Source: Tenacibaculum holothuriorum
GTDB lineage: Bacteria; Bacteroidota; Bacteroidia; Flavobacteriales; Flavobacteriaceae
Assembly: GCF_002120225.1 (NCBI RefSeq)
Contig: NZ_LAPZ01000002.1
Coordinates: 372,001-436,000, forward strand
Reading direction: 5' to 3'
DNA: 64,000 nt
Shown: positions 23,344 to 33,719 of the stretch, piece after piece
How the letters are laid out: every line of letters begins with the position of its first letter
Position numbering within the stretch: the first letter of the stretch is position 1
Program-made: the position numbers and the translations under genes
The notes under the pieces: model-generated
What the model was told of the DNA's origin: nothing
Seen by the model: the letters and a program-made list of their open reading frames with translations, nothing else
Database searches by the model: none

Positions 23344-25731
23344 TTAAGAACCACACATTAAGCAGTCGTCTGGTCCTTCTGCATTTTTAGAAGCATCAAC
23401 CATTGCCTTAAATTCTTCAGCACTCATTGGCTTATCTTCTTCTTTCTTTTTTACATCTAAAGTAAACTGTTTTGCATTTACTGCCGACTTAGTACGTAAG
23501 TAGTACATTCCTGTTTTTAAGCCACTTTTCCATGCATAGAAATGCATTGAAGTAAGTTTACCGTAATCAGGATCTTTCATAAATAAGTTTAACGATTGAG
23601 ATTGATCGATAAAATATCCTCTATGGCGAGCCATATCAATAATATCTTTCATACTCATTTCCCAAACTGTTTTATATAAGTCTTTTAGGTCTTGTGGAAT
23701 TTCTTCAATATGTTGAATAGATCCGTTTGCACGCATAATATCTTCCTTCATATTATTATCCCATAAGCCTAATTCTACTAAATCTTCTAATAAGTGTTTG
23801 TTAACAACAATGAATTCACCAGATAATACTCTACGCGTATAAATATTAGAAGTATATGGTTCGAACGCTTCGTTGTTTCCTAAGATTTGAGAAGTAGATG
23901 CTGTAGGCATTGGCGCAACTAATAACGAGTTACGAACTCCGTTTTCCATTACTTCTTTACGTAATGATTTCCAATCCCATCTTCCGCTTAATTCATCATC
24001 TTGAATTCCCCACATGTTGTATTGGAATTCTCCTTGAGACATCGGTGAACCTTCGAACGTAGAATATGCTCCTTTAGCTTTAGCAACCTCCATAGATGAA
24101 GTAACTGCTGCGAAATATAAGGTTTCGAAAATTTCTTGATTTAACTTCTTTGCTTCTTCTGATGTAAACGGTAAACGTAACATGATAAATGCATCTGCTA
24201 ATCCTTGAATTCCTAATCCTACCGGACGATGGCGCATGTTAGAATTCTCTGCTTCGATTACTGGATAGTAATTGCGGTCGATTACAGTATCTAAGTTTCT
24301 AACCACTTTTTTAGTTACATCGAATAATTTTTGGTGATCAAAGAATTTATTTCCGTTTTCATCTTCAGCAACAAACATTGGTATTGCTATCGATGCTAAG
24401 TTACATACTGCTACCTCATCTTCGGCAGTATATTCCATAATCTCCGTACATAAGTTCGATGAACGAATAGTACCTAAATTCTTTTGATTAGACTTACGGT
24501 TTGCAGCATCTTTATATAACATGTATGGAGTTCCTGTCTCAATTTGAGATTCTAAGATTTTCTCCCATAAATCACGTGCTTTAATCGTTTTTCTTCCTTT
24601 ACCAGCCGCTTCGTAACTTGTATATAAACGTTCAAATTCTTCTCCGTAAGTATCGTATAAGTGTGGGCACTCGTGCGGACACATTAACGTCCATTCTCCA
24701 TCTTCTTGAACACGTTTCATGAATAAATCAGAAATCCACATTGCATAGAATAAATCACGCGCACGCATCTCTTCTTTACCATGGTTCTTTTTTAAGTCTA
24801 AGAAATCGAAAATATCGGCATGCCAAGGCTCTAAATACATTGCAAAAGAACCCTTACGCTTTCCTCCTCCTTGATCTACATAACGAGCTGTATCGTTAAA
24901 TACACGTAACATTGGAACAATTCCGTTTGATGTTCCGTTTGTTCCAGCAATATAACTTCCGGTAGCACGAATGTTATGGATAGATAATCCGATTCCTCCT
25001 GCCGATTGAGAAATTTTTGCAGTTTGCTTTAATGTATCATAAATACCTTCAATACTATCGTCTTGCATTTGTAATAAGAAACAAGATGACATTTGAGGTT
25101 TTGGTGTACCTGAATTAAATAATGTTGGTGTAGCGTGTGTAAAATATTTTTTACTCATTAGCTCGTATGTAGCAATAGCTTCGTCTATATCTTCTTTGTG
25201 AATTCCTATAGATACACGCATTAACATTTGTTGCGGACGCTCAACAATGTTACCGTTTAACTTTAATAAGTAAGATCTTTCTAACGTTTTAAAACCAAAA
25301 TAATCGTAGTTAAAATCTCTACTATAAATAATTGTTGAATCTAATTTATCAGCATTTTTCATGATGATTTCATATACATCATCTGCTAATAACGAGGCGT
25401 TTTTTCCTGTACGTGGATTTACATATTCATACAAATCCGTCATCGTTTCAGAAAAAGACTTCTTAGTATTTTTATGTAAGTTAGATACGGCAATACGAGC
25501 TGCTAATTTTGCATAATCGGGATGCGCAGTTGTCATAGTAGCGGCAATTTCTGCTGCTAAATTATCTAATTCAGAAGTTGTTACTCCGTCATAAATTCCT
25601 TCAATAACCCTCATGGCTACTTTTACCGGATCTACAATATTGTTTAATCCGTAACACATCTTTCGTACACGAGCTGTAATTTTATCGAACATTACTGGCT
25701 CTCTTCTACCGTCTCTTTTCGCTACATACAT
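23344..25731 (-). CDS. nrdA: Class Ia ribonucleoside-diphosphate reductase, alpha (large) subunit
   Basis: A 795-residue catalytic subunit that reduces ribonucleoside diphosphates to deoxy forms using a radical delivered by NrdB. The N-terminal 90 residues form an ATP-cone ([14 protein letters not shown]), which senses ATP/dATP. The active site includes S-S-C-F-L near residue 215, N-L-C-T-E-I near 440 and the radical-transfer tyrosine region near the end. The C-terminal C-L-M-C-G-S is the shuttle cysteine pair re-reduced by thioredoxin or glutaredoxin; trxA lies 1.5 kb upstream. It follows nrdB after 157 bases. Confidence 0.96.
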   Translation of the reverse strand: MYVAKRDGRREPVMFDKITARVRKMCYGLNNIVDPVKVAMRVIEGIYDGVTTSELDNLAAEIAATMTTAHPDYAKLAARIAVSNLHKNTKKSFSETMTDLYEYVNPRTGKNASLLADDVYEIIMKNADKLDSTIIYSRDFNYDYFGFKTLERSYLLKLNGNIVERPQQMLMRVSIGIHKEDIDEAIATYELMSKKYFTHATPTLFNSGTPKPQMSSCFLLQMQDDSIEGIYDTLKQTAKISQSAGGIGLSIHNIRATGSYIAGTNGTSNGIVPMLRVFNDTARYVDQGGGKRKGSFAMYLEPWHADIFDFLDLKKNHGKEEMRARDLFYAMWISDLFMKRVQEDGEWTLMCPHECPHLYDTYGEEFERLYTSYEAAGKGRKTIKARDLWEKILESQIETGTPYMLYKDAANRKSNQKNLGTIRSSNLCTEIMEYTAEDEVAVCNLASIAIPMFVAEDENGNKFFDHQKLFDVTKKVVRNLDTVIDRNYYPVIEAENSNMRHRPVGLGIQGLADAFIMLRLPFTSEEAKKLNQEIFETLYFAAVTSSMEVAKAKGAYSTFEGSPMSQGEFQYNMWGIQDDELSGRWDWKSLRKEVMENGVRNSLLVAPMPTASTSQILGNNEAFEPYTSNIYTRRVLSGEFIVVNKHLLEDLVELGLWDNNMKEDIMRANGSIQHIEEIPQDLKDLYKTVWEMSMKDIIDMARHRGYFIDQSQSLNLFMKDPDYGKLTSMHFYAWKSGLKTGMYYLRTKSAVNAKQFTLDVKKKEEDKPMSAEEFKAMVDASKNAEGPDDCLMCGS

Positions 25732-25825
25732 ATTTTGGTTTGGTTTTAAATAAGGTTAATTTGTGTGATTTTTTGTTATTCTTTTTAATTTTTCATTTGC
25801 TTCTTTTGAAACAATATACGTCCTG

Positions 25826-25846
25826 TTAAAGCAGCAAGTGCTTTAA
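25826..25846. other. Small hairpin in the nrdB-nrdA intergenic region
   Basis: TTAAAGCA and TGCTTTAA pair around a 5-base loop. It lies within the 157-base gap between nrdB and nrdA and has no T run; it could set the relative level of the two messages. Nothing else was recognised in this gap. Confidence 0.35.
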
Positions 25847-25888
25847 TAATAAACCGCATGTAGGGGATAGCAGTATTGAAATTATTTT

Positions 25889-26860
25889 TTAGAAATCAGC
25901 GTCGAAACTAATACTTCCAGTTCCTCCTGATTTTACTCCCGCTTTTTGATATTCTGATACTCTTTTTTCGAAGAAATTTGTTTTTCCTTCTAAAGAAATC
26001 ATTTCCATAAAATCGAACGGGTTTGTTGCATCGTATTCTTTTTCGCAACCAAACTCTAATAATAAACGATCGGTTACAAATTCTAAATATTGCGTCATTA
26101 ATTTTGCATTCATACCAATTAAACTTACTGGTAAAGATTCGGTGATAAACTCACGCTCAATATCTAATGCATTTACAATAATTTCGCGAATACGTTCTTT
26201 CGGCACTTTATTTATAATGTGATTGTTGTGCAAGTGTACAGCAAAATCACAGTGCATACCTTCGTCACGAGAAATTAACTCGTTAGAAAAAGTTAAACCT
26301 GGTAAAAGCCCACGTTTTTTAAGCCAAAAAATAGAACAGAAAGATCCTGAAAAGAAAATTCCTTCTACTGCAGCAAAAGCAATTAAACGCTCTGCAAACG
26401 AATCAGACTCAATCCATTTTAACGCCCATTCTGCTTTTTTCTTAATTGCAGGAAAAACTTCTATTGCCTTAAATAACTTATTCTTTTCCTCTTCATCTTT
26501 AATATAAGTATCTATTAATAATGAATAGGTTTCAGAATGGATATTCTCCATCATAATTTGGAACCCATAAAAGAATTTTGCTTCTGAATACTGAACCTCG
26601 TTTACAAAGTTTTCTGCTAAATTTTCATTAACAATTCCGTCTGACGCAGCAAAGAATGCTAAAATGTGTTTAATAAAGTAACGCTCATCGTCATTTAATT
26701 TATTATTCCAGTCATTTAGGTCAGAGTGCAGGTCAATTTCCTCTGCAGTCCAAAAACAAGCTTGTTGTTTTTTATACCATTCCCACAAATCATTATGTTG
26801 AATAGGAAAAATAACAAAACGGTCTTTGTTTTCTTGTAAAATAGGTTCGATTACAGACAT
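25889..26860 (-). CDS. nrdB: Class Ia ribonucleotide reductase, beta (small, radical-bearing) subunit
   Basis: A 323-residue ferritin-fold protein that holds the di-iron/tyrosyl-radical cofactor. The family's metal-binding helices are visible: an N-terminal E-E-I-D-L-H-S-D-L (Asp/Glu ligand), E-N-I-H-S-E-T-Y (Glu and His), then A-A-V-E-G-I-F-F and [10 protein letters not shown] (Glu and His). The F-F-E-K-R-V-S-E-Y end resembles the tail by which NrdB docks on NrdA. The upstream region (26861-27105) is AT-rich with an AATCTTTG element at 26909-26916 on the minus strand that could be the promoter. No NrdR box was recognised. Confidence 0.95.
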   Translation of the reverse strand: MSVIEPILQENKDRFVIFPIQHNDLWEWYKKQQACFWTAEEIDLHSDLNDWNNKLNDDERYFIKHILAFFAASDGIVNENLAENFVNEVQYSEAKFFYGFQIMMENIHSETYSLLIDTYIKDEEEKNKLFKAIEVFPAIKKKAEWALKWIESDSFAERLIAFAAVEGIFFSGSFCSIFWLKKRGLLPGLTFSNELISRDEGMHCDFAVHLHNNHIINKVPKERIREIIVNALDIEREFITESLPVSLIGMNAKLMTQYLEFVTDRLLLEFGCEKEYDATNPFDFMEMISLEGKTNFFEKRVSEYQKAGVKSGGTGSISFDADF

Positions 26861-27105
26861 TTTTTTTGGCTAAAAGGTTGTTTTATTTTTCGTTTTCTAG
26901 GGGAAAAACAAAGATTGAAAAAATTGCTAAAAATTGAAAGTTATACTTATTCACAAATCCCTTGAAGTTTTTAACAAAACACGTTTTCATCATAAAAAAA
27001 ACTAAAAAACACATTTTTTCAAAAACCTAATAACCAACTGATTAAAAATAAAAAATTAGCTTACGTAGTGATAAACACTGAGTTTCTTATTTGAGTTTTT
27101 TGCAT
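26861..27105. other. AT-rich non-coding region upstream of nrdB
   Basis: No ORF of note. A promoter-like AATCTTTG sits on the minus strand at 26909-26916, about 50 bases before nrdB. No paired NrdR-type palindrome was found by eye. Apart from short A/T runs nothing else is recognised. Confidence 0.5.
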
Positions 27106-27138
27106 AAAAAAAATGACGCTGTTGGCGTCATTTTTTTT
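27106..27138. terminator. Bidirectional-type terminator hairpin downstream of trxA
   Basis: A-run, TGACGC, a 5-base loop, GCGTCA, T-run. It is symmetrical; the minus-strand trxA transcript is the likely user, although 160 bases and a fold-back element separate it from the trxA stop. Confidence 0.8.
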
Positions 27139-27163
27139 AATGCTCATAGTGGTTAATTACCCC

Positions 27164-27285
27164 TTAAAATACCAGTATGATTTCTCTTTCAGTTTCTAAA
27201 TATTGTTATTAATAACAATTTTCGAGTGCAATATACATTACAAGTCTAATTTTATAAAACAGTAATGTATAACTGGTATTTTTAA
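27164..27285. repeat. 122-bp fold-back element with terminal and two internal inverted repeats
   Basis: The ends are inverted: TTAAAATACCAGT (from 27164) and ACTGGTATTTTTAA (to 27285). Inside are a perfect 18-bp palindrome, ATTGTTATTAATAACAAT (27202-27219), and a 10-bp inverted repeat TATACATTAC/GTAATGTATA (27232-27241 and 27262-27271) that directly abuts the closing stem. The strand would fold into a three-way junction. It is either a small MITE-like element (TTAA at both ends) or a structured RNA 3' of trxA. Confidence 0.65.
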
Positions 27286-27298
27286 ATGTATATTCCGC

Positions 27299-27658
27299 TT
27301 ATTTTTTTACTTTTAAAACATCAGCAATAATCTGTTCTATTTGTTTTTTAGGCAATGCTCCATGTGCCATTTGCGGTTCTTCTCCTACAGGGCAAAACAA
27401 CATAGAAGGTATACTTCTAATACCAAATGCAGCAGAAAGTTCTCGTTCTGCTTCTGTATCTATTTTGTAAATATCAACTTTACCTTCATATTCTTTACCT
27501 AATTCTTCAAGTACAGGAGCCAATGCTTTACATGGACCACACCAATCTGCATAAAAATCAATTAATGCCGGTTTATCTCCTTCAAACTTCCACTCTTTAT
27601 TTTCCTCGTAATTAAATACCTTTTCAAAAAAGGTTTCTTTAGTTAAATTCTCTGTCAT
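27299..27658 (-). CDS. trxA: Thioredoxin
   Basis: A 119-residue cytosolic thioredoxin with the active site W-C40-G-P-C43-K and the cis-proline loop S-I-P-S-M. The N-terminus is about 12 residues longer than E. coli TrxA. It reduces disulfides in ribonucleotide reductase, peroxiredoxins and others; its position beside nrdB-nrdA fits the first role. It is transcribed alone from a promoter region shared, divergently, with the S9 peptidase gene. Confidence 0.95.
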   Translation of the reverse strand: MTENLTKETFFEKVFNYEENKEWKFEGDKPALIDFYADWCGPCKALAPVLEELGKEYEGKVDIYKIDTEAERELSAAFGIRSIPSMLFCPVGEEPQMAHGALPKKQIEQIIADVLKVKK

Positions 27659-27702
27659 TATTAATTGTTTAGTTATTTCTTTTCCTAGAAATAAATTGAG
27701 TA

Positions 27703-27736
27703 TAAAGGTAGTCGTTTTTATTTCCTGTTCTTACAA
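27703..27736 (-). promoter_or_regulatory. Candidate trxA promoter
   Basis: On the minus strand TTG (27734-27736) is followed after 23 bases by TACCTTTA, one base off TAnnTTTG. It lies 45 bases before the trxA start. Confidence 0.4.
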
Positions 27737-27738
27737 GA

Positions 27739-27773
27739 TTACATTTTAGTGTTAAAATCCTCTTAAAATGTAA
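27739..27773. promoter_or_regulatory. 10-bp inverted repeat between divergent trxA and S9 peptidase genes
   Basis: TTACATTTTA (27739-27748) and TAAAATGTAA (27764-27773) are perfectly inverted with a 15-base spacer. The site lies just upstream of the candidate promoters on both sides, which suits an operator. A TAATTTTG element for the peptidase gene is at 27795-27802. Confidence 0.45.
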
Positions 27774-27828
27774 CATTTCTCGCTTTTTTTCTTCTAATTT
27801 TGAAAGCATTAACTAACTCATTTAAATA

Positions 27829-29982
27829 ATGAAAAAACTAATATTCCCTATTCTGGTTGCCAGTACATTAATAATATCTTGCAAAAAAACAGAACTTAAA
27901 AAAAGTATAGAAGTGAATTACCCCGAAACAGCTAAGAAACCAGTTGTAGATGAGTATTTTGGAACCAAAGTAACCGACAACTACCGTTGGTTAGAAGACG
28001 ATCGTAGTAAAGAAACCGAAGCTTGGGTAAAAGCCGAAAACGAAGTAACCTTCGATTATTTAAGTAAAATACCTTATCGTGAACAATTAAAAGAACGTTT
28101 GTCTGAACTATGGAACTACGAAAAAGTGGGAACTCCATTTAAAGAAGGTGATTTTACATATTTCTATAAAAATAATGGTTTACAAAACCAATATGTTTTA
28201 TACAGAACAAGTAAAGAAGGAAAAGAAGAAATTTTCTTAGATCCTAATACATTTTCTGAAGACGGAACGACATCTTTAGGCTCAGTAAGTTTTTCAAAAG
28301 ACGGAAGTATTGTAGCGTATTCTATTTCTGAAGGTGGTAGCGACTGGAGAAAAATTATCGTGATGAATGCCAAAAACAAAGAAATTGTTGGCGATACAAT
28401 AGTAGATGTAAAATTCTCTGGAATTGCATGGAAAGGTAACGAAGGTTTCTACTATTCTAGTTACGACAAACCAAAAGGAAGTGAACTTTCAGCAAAAACC
28501 GATCAGCACAAATTATACTATCATAAATTAAACACACCGCAAAGTAGTGATGAAGTAATCTTTGGAGCTACTCCAGAGGAAAAAAACAGATATGTAGGAG
28601 GTTACTTAACCGAAGATGATAAATATTTAATTATTTCGGCATCAACCTCAACTTCTGGTAATAAATTATTCTTAAAAGATTTAAGTGCACCTAATAGTAA
28701 ATTAGTAACTGTTTTAAACAATTACGATAGCGACACTTATGTTATTGATAATCGTGGGGAAACATTATACTTAGTAACAAATTTAAATGCTCCTAATAAG
28801 AAAGTAGTTACTGTAAATGCTAAAAGTCCAACTCCAAAAAACTGGAAAGATTTCATCGCTGAAACAGAAAACGTTTTATCACCTTCTACAGGTGCAGGAT
28901 ATTTCTTTGCAAAGTATATGGTAGATGCTATTTCAAAAGTAAAACAATACGATTTTGATGGAAAATTAATCCGTGATGTAAAACTACCAGGTGTAGGATC
29001 TGCAGGTGGATTCGGCGGAAAAACAAACGCAAAAGAATTATATTTTTCTTTTTCTAATTACAGTACTCCTACTTCATCATATAAATTCAATCCAAAAGAA
29101 GGTACGTACGAATTATATTGGAAACCTGCTATCTCATTCAATCCTAATGATTATGAAAGCAAGCAAGTTTTTTATACATCAAAAGACGGCACAAAAATTC
29201 CTATGATTATTACGTATAAAAAAGGAACAGAAATGAATGGTAAAAATCCAACTATTTTATACGGTTATGGTGGTTTCAATGTTTCATTAACGCCATCATT
29301 TAGCATTACCAATGCAGTTTGGATGGAACAAGGCGGAATTTACGCTGTACCAAACTTAAGAGGTGGTGGTGAATACGGAAAAAAATGGCACAAAGCAGGA
29401 ACTCAATTACAAAAACAAAATGTATTTGACGATTTTATTGCAGCAGCAGAATATTTAATAAAAGAGAATTACACTTCTTCAGACTATTTAGCAATCCGTG
29501 GAGGTTCTAATGGAGGATTATTAGTTGGTGCAACTATGACGCAACGACCAGATTTAATGAAAGTAGCTTTACCAGCGGTTGGAGTGTTAGACATGTTACG
29601 TTACCATACATTTACTGCTGGTGCAGGTTGGGCTTACGATTATGGAACTGCAGAACAAAGCAAAGAAATGTTCGAATATTTAAAAGGATATTCACCAGTA
29701 CACAACGTAAAAAAAGAAGCATATCCTGCAACTATGGTTACTACAGGAGATCATGACGATCGTGTTGTACCAGCCCATAGTTTTAAGTTTGCTGCTGAAT
29801 TACAAGACAATCAACAAGGAGACAACCCTGTATTAATTAGAATTGAAACCAATGCAGGTCACGGAGCAGGAACTCCAGTTTCTAAAACTATTGAGCAGTA
29901 TGCAGATATTTTTGGATTCACATTATTCAATATGGGGTTTGAAGCATTACCAAATCCACCGAAATCAAAATTAAAGAGTTAA
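27829..29982 (+). CDS. S9A prolyl oligopeptidase family lipoprotein
   Basis: A 717-residue serine peptidase. The signal ends I-I-S-C (lipobox), so it is exported and lipid-anchored. Residues about 75-420 form the seven-bladed propeller that limits access to the active site, and the alpha/beta-hydrolase domain carries Ser560 (G-G-S-N-G-G-L), Asp643 and the substrate-binding Arg645 (D-H-D-D-R-V-V-P) and His678 (N-A-G-H-G). The spacing matches porcine prolyl oligopeptidase closely, so cleavage after proline in short peptides is likely. It is followed by a small gene and the M13 peptidase, forming a peptidase cluster. Confidence 0.95.
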   Translation: MKKLIFPILVASTLIISCKKTELKKSIEVNYPETAKKPVVDEYFGTKVTDNYRWLEDDRSKETEAWVKAENEVTFDYLSKIPYREQLKERLSELWNYEKVGTPFKEGDFTYFYKNNGLQNQYVLYRTSKEGKEEIFLDPNTFSEDGTTSLGSVSFSKDGSIVAYSISEGGSDWRKIIVMNAKNKEIVGDTIVDVKFSGIAWKGNEGFYYSSYDKPKGSELSAKTDQHKLYYHKLNTPQSSDEVIFGATPEEKNRYVGGYLTEDDKYLIISASTSTSGNKLFLKDLSAPNSKLVTVLNNYDSDTYVIDNRGETLYLVTNLNAPNKKVVTVNAKSPTPKNWKDFIAETENVLSPSTGAGYFFAKYMVDAISKVKQYDFDGKLIRDVKLPGVGSAGGFGGKTNAKELYFSFSNYSTPTSSYKFNPKEGTYELYWKPAISFNPNDYESKQVFYTSKDGTKIPMIITYKKGTEMNGKNPTILYGYGGFNVSLTPSFSITNAVWMEQGGIYAVPNLRGGGEYGKKWHKAGTQLQKQNVFDDFIAAAEYLIKENYTSSDYLAIRGGSNGGLLVGATMTQRPDLMKVALPAVGVLDMLRYHTFTAGAGWAYDYGTAEQSKEMFEYLKGYSPVHNVKKEAYPATMVTTGDHDDRVVPAHSFKFAAELQDNQQGDNPVLIRIETNAGHGAGTPVSKTIEQYADIFGFTLFNMGFEALPNPPKSKLKS

Positions 29983-30045
29983 AGTGTAACATTTTTTTAA
30001 TTTAAAGCACTAATAGAACATACAACTAACCGAATTTAAACTGTT

Positions 30046-30513
30046 ATGGAAATTGTTTCACTGATTAAAAAAGATGAATTATTAACTAAAAAGTCTTTTG
30101 AAAAGAATTTTAATAAACTAACATTCCTTTTAGAAGTGTTGAGAACAAAAAATTTATCTAGTGAAACAATTTCTATAATTAATAAGAAGATAGAAACTAT
30201 AAATTCTTTTGAAGGAAAACCTCATAAATACAGCACAAAACTAGTTGTTCAGCATCATAATATTACAGAATTAGTTCGTAAGCAACACGGATTGGTAACT
30301 GAAAAATATTATCAAAATCAATGGATGGCTTTAGGAATGACAGTTTTCGGATTACCTTTGGGAGTCATTTTTTCTACCGCTTTAGGTAATATGGCTTTTA
30401 TAGGGATTTTCTTTTTACCAGGTATGTTTATAGGAGCTCAATACGGAAAACAAAAAGACAAAAAAGCGCTACAAGAAGGAAAGCAATTAATATTAAGTAC
30501 TGAAAAATCATAA
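30046..30513 (+). CDS. Small membrane protein of unknown function
   Basis: A 155-residue protein with a helical, lysine-rich N-terminal 100 residues and two closely spaced hydrophobic segments near the C-terminus (about 103-120 and 121-140). The second is glycine-rich (G-M-F-I-G-A-Q-Y-G), like a glycine zipper, and is followed by a charged tail K-Q-K-D-K-K. No family recognised. It starts 63 bases after the S9 gene and ends 11 bases before the M13 gene, with no terminator on either side, so the three may form an operon. Confidence 0.7.
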   Translation: MEIVSLIKKDELLTKKSFEKNFNKLTFLLEVLRTKNLSSETISIINKKIETINSFEGKPHKYSTKLVVQHHNITELVRKQHGLVTEKYYQNQWMALGMTVFGLPLGVIFSTALGNMAFIGIFFLPGMFIGAQYGKQKDKKALQEGKQLILSTEKS

Positions 30514-30524
30514 ATCAATATACA

Positions 30525-32603
30525 ATGAAAACCATTCACAAAGTCTTGTTTGCATCAGCAGTAGCTTCTCTGGCTATTACTTCTTGTAAAACAGACAAAA
30601 AACCTGAAGAAAAAGTCCAGGGTATCATTTTAGAAAACATGGATACATCTGTAAAACCCACAGATGATTTCTTTAGATATGTTAACGGAGCTTGGTTAGA
30701 TAAAACAGAAATTCCTGCCGATAGAACTTCTTGGGGAGGTTTTGGTGAGCTACGTAAAAAAACAGATGCAGATGTTTTAGCTATTTTAAACGATGCAATC
30801 GAAAAAAGAGATTTTCCTAAAGTAAAAGATGCTAACGGAAACGAAATAGATTCAGATCAAGAAAAGGCAGTAAACTACTACCAAACTATTATGGATACGG
30901 TAGCAAGAAACAAAGCGGGTAAAGCACCTGTTAAACCTTTCCTTAAGAAAATTGATGAAATCAAGGACTTAAACGGCGTACAAGAGTTTATTACAAATAT
31001 GGCTCCTTACGGTGGTGGAGGTTTTTATGGTTTTGGTGTTTTCAACGACCTTAAAAACAGTAATATGAACGCTGGTTACTTAGGTGCTGGTGGTCTTGGA
31101 TTATCAAGAGATTATTATGTAGATGCTAAGGTAAAGGACAAGCTAGAAAAGTATCAAAAATTTGTAGCTAAAATGTTACAAGAGTTTGGTGATGATGAAG
31201 CTACTGCAAAGAAAAATGCAGCAACAATTGTTGCTTTCGAAAAGAGCTTAGCAGAACCAATGATGACTAAAGAAGAGCGTAGAGATACTCGTAAGATGTA
31301 CAACCCAATGACTATTGAGGAACTAACTACTTTAGCTCCTACTATCGATTGGGCTGCTCACTTAAAAGGAATTGGAGTTAACGATCTTGAAAAAGTAATC
31401 GTTACAGATCCAGGTTATTTTAAGGCTATGAGTGAAACCCTTAAAAACCGTCCGGTAGAAGACATTAAATTATTATTACGTTGGAATGCTATTAACAACT
31501 CTTTAGGTTTATTATCTACTGATTTAGAAAAAGCTAACTGGGAATTCTACAGCAAAGAAATGCGAGGAGCTAAGCAACAACGTCCAAGAGATGAGCGTGC
31601 TTTAGGTAACTTAAACGGTGCTATTGGAGAAGCTTTAGGTAAATTGTATGTAGATGCTAAATTCCCGCCAGAAGCTAAGAAGAAAGCTAAGGAAATGATT
31701 GACAATGTAATGAAAGGTTTCGAAAACCGTATTGCTCAATTACCTTGGATGAGTGAAGAAACTAAGAAAAAAGCCCTAGATAAATTACATAAGTTAACTG
31801 TTAAGATTGCGTATCCAGATAAGTGGAAAGATTATTCTGCTTTACAAGTAAAAGGATTAAAAGACGGAGGAACTTATTTTGACAATGCTATTAACGTTTC
31901 AAAGTGGAATTTTGAAAAGAACATGGCTAAATTAGGTAAAGAAGTTGATAGAACTGAATGGGGAATGTCTCCTCAAACAGTAAACGCTTACTTTAACCCA
32001 GTAAACAACGAAATCGTGTTCCCAGCAGCAATTTTACAACCTCCTTTCTATAACTACAAAGCAGATGAGGCTGTAAACTACGGTGGAATTGGAGCAGTAA
32101 TTGGTCACGAAATTTCTCATAGTTTTGATGATTCTGGAGCTCGTTTCGATGGTGATGGAAACCTTAAAAACTGGTGGACTAAAGAAGATTCTGAAAAATT
32201 CAAAAAAGCTGGAGAGAAGTTAATTAAGCAATACAGCGATATTATTGCTATTGACAGCATGCACTTAAACGGTGAATATACTTTAGGTGAAAACATTGGA
32301 GATTTAGGTGGTGTACAAGCTGCTTACGAAGGATTAAAAATCTACTTAAAAGAGCACGGAAATCCAGGGAAAATTGATGGATTTACTCCAGAGCAACGTT
32401 TCTTCCTTTCTTGGGGAACAATTTGGAGAACTAAAATGCGTGATGAGGCTCTTAAAAACTTAATCATGACTAACACTCATGCTCCAGGTCAATACAGAGC
32501 TTATATGCCTCTTAAAAACGTTGATGCTTTCTACGAAGCGTTTGATGTAAAAGAAGGTGATAATATGTATTTAAAGCCAGAAGAAAGAGTTAGAATTTGG
32601 TAA
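30525..32603 (+). CDS. M13 (neprilysin/PepO-like) metallopeptidase lipoprotein
   Basis: A 692-residue gluzincin. Lipobox A-I-T-S-C directs lipidation. Early D-D-F-F-R-Y-V-N-G-A-W-L and central N-A-Y-F-N-P are M13 signatures. The zinc site is H528-E529-I-S-H532 with the third ligand in G-E589-N-I-G-D593-L-G-G; the C-terminal W, expected in this family, is present (R-V-R-I-W). M13 enzymes cut oligopeptides up to about 40 residues, so it complements the S9 and M1 enzymes in periplasmic peptide breakdown. A terminator follows at 32660. Confidence 0.95.
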   Translation: MKTIHKVLFASAVASLAITSCKTDKKPEEKVQGIILENMDTSVKPTDDFFRYVNGAWLDKTEIPADRTSWGGFGELRKKTDADVLAILNDAIEKRDFPKVKDANGNEIDSDQEKAVNYYQTIMDTVARNKAGKAPVKPFLKKIDEIKDLNGVQEFITNMAPYGGGGFYGFGVFNDLKNSNMNAGYLGAGGLGLSRDYYVDAKVKDKLEKYQKFVAKMLQEFGDDEATAKKNAATIVAFEKSLAEPMMTKEERRDTRKMYNPMTIEELTTLAPTIDWAAHLKGIGVNDLEKVIVTDPGYFKAMSETLKNRPVEDIKLLLRWNAINNSLGLLSTDLEKANWEFYSKEMRGAKQQRPRDERALGNLNGAIGEALGKLYVDAKFPPEAKKKAKEMIDNVMKGFENRIAQLPWMSEETKKKALDKLHKLTVKIAYPDKWKDYSALQVKGLKDGGTYFDNAINVSKWNFEKNMAKLGKEVDRTEWGMSPQTVNAYFNPVNNEIVFPAAILQPPFYNYKADEAVNYGGIGAVIGHEISHSFDDSGARFDGDGNLKNWWTKEDSEKFKKAGEKLIKQYSDIIAIDSMHLNGEYTLGENIGDLGGVQAAYEGLKIYLKEHGNPGKIDGFTPEQRFFLSWGTIWRTKMRDEALKNLIMTNTHAPGQYRAYMPLKNVDAFYEAFDVKEGDNMYLKPEERVRIW

Positions 32604-32659
32604 GGTCGCAGACCTTTTAGGCATGATTTTCTTTATAGAAATCGTCAAATAAAATTTTA

Positions 32660-32690
32660 AAAACCGATACAGAAATGTGTCGGTTTTTTT
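32660..32690 (+). terminator. Terminator after the M13 peptidase gene
   Basis: AAACCGATAC pairs with GTGTCGGTTT (one G-T pair) and is followed by T. Confidence 0.85.
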
Positions 32691-32700
32691 CATCTAAAAC

Positions 32701-32728
32701 GTCATTGCGAACAAAGTGAAACAATCTC
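32701..32728. repeat. Short interspersed repeat of the GTCATTGCGA type
   Basis: A 28-bp unit beginning GTCATTGCGAACAAAGTGAA and ending AATCTC. Sequences of this type (GTCATT..GA-rich..CAATCTC) are, to my knowledge, scattered in intergenic regions of many Bacteroidota. A relative is present at 61385-61412 in this window. Confidence 0.6.
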
Positions 32729-32789
32729 AACAAATAAAATTTTAAACTTCTATTTCTAAATAAATAACTGGAAGCATTACTTTTGTTTT

Positions 32790-33719
32790 ATGCTACAAGT
32801 AAACAATATTTCATTTTCATATTCTAAAAAAAAAGAAACCCTAAACAACATCAATTTTTCTTTACAAAAAGGAGAACATTTATGTGTTATGGGAGAAAGT
32901 GGTTGCGGAAAATCTACACTGCTAAAAGCTATTTACGGATTGTTAGATTTAGATAAAGGTTCATTATTTTGGAATGATATTGAAATTTTAGGTCCTGCAC
33001 ATCATTTAGTTCCTGGAATGGATTTTTTTAAATACGTAGCTCAAGATTTCGATTTAATGCCATTTATTTCAGTAAGTGAAAATATTAAGAAATTCTTGTC
33101 TCGTTTTTATCCTGTAGAAGCCGAAGAAAGAACCCAAGAATTATTAAAGGTTATTGAAATGACTGCTTTTGCCAACACTAAAGTTAAAAACTTAAGTGGC
33201 GGACAACAACAACGTGTTGCTATTGCTAGAGCCTTGGCTAAAGAACCCGAATTATTGTTGTTAGATGAACCGTTTAGCCAAATAGATAATTTTAAAAAGA
33301 ATTCTCTACGTAGAAATTTATTCAATTATTTAAAAGAAAAAAACATTACCTGCATTGTAGCTACTCACGATGGCAACGATGCGCTATCCTTTGCAGATAC
33401 ACTTATTGTTATTAGAAACAATTCTGTTTTAGCAAAAGATACGCCTCATAATTTGTATAAAAATACTACCGATAAATATGTAGCTTCACTGTTTGACGAT
33501 GTAAATGAATTAACAATTAATAACGAACAATTACTGCTATATCCGCATCAACTAAAAATTGCTGAAACTTCAAAATTTAAAGCAACCGTTATTAATACTT
33601 ATTTTAAAGGTTTTTATTGGTTAATAGAAGTGCATTTTAATAATCAACGCTTGTTTATAAGTCATTCTGAAAAATTACATACGGGAGAAGTTGTTTGCTT
33701 TAATATTCTTAATGAATAG
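32790..33719 (+). CDS. ABC transporter ATP-binding protein, orphan
   Basis: A 309-residue ATPase with Walker A G-E-S-G-C-G-K-S-T, signature L-S-G-G-Q-Q-Q-R-V-A, Walker B L-L-L-L-D-E-P-F and the switch His in A-T-H-D. The last 70 residues resemble a TOBE-like regulatory domain, as in the PotA/FbpC/CysA import ATPases for polyamines, ferric ions or sulfate. No permease or binding protein lies near it, so the substrate cannot be given. Its last 11 bases overlap the end of the convergent GreA-like gene; no terminator separates them. Confidence 0.9.
   Translation: MLQVNNISFSYSKKKETLNNINFSLQKGEHLCVMGESGCGKSTLLKAIYGLLDLDKGSLFWNDIEILGPAHHLVPGMDFFKYVAQDFDLMPFISVSENIKKFLSRFYPVEAEERTQELLKVIEMTAFANTKVKNLSGGQQQRVAIARALAKEPELLLLDEPFSQIDNFKKNSLRRNLFNYLKEKNITCIVATHDGNDALSFADTLIVIRNNSVLAKDTPHNLYKNTTDKYVASLFDDVNELTINNEQLLLYPHQLKIAETSKFKATVINTYFKGFYWLIEVHFNNQRLFISHSEKLHTGEVVCFNILNE

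Noticed and set aside
26947..26955. TTATTCACA, one mismatch from a DnaA box
   Set aside because: Single copy, no cluster, no AT-rich unwinding region or origin-linked genes nearby.
26861..27105. Possible NrdR boxes upstream of nrdB
   Set aside because: Looked for paired 16-bp palindromes of the ACACWATATATWGTGT type and found none on either strand.
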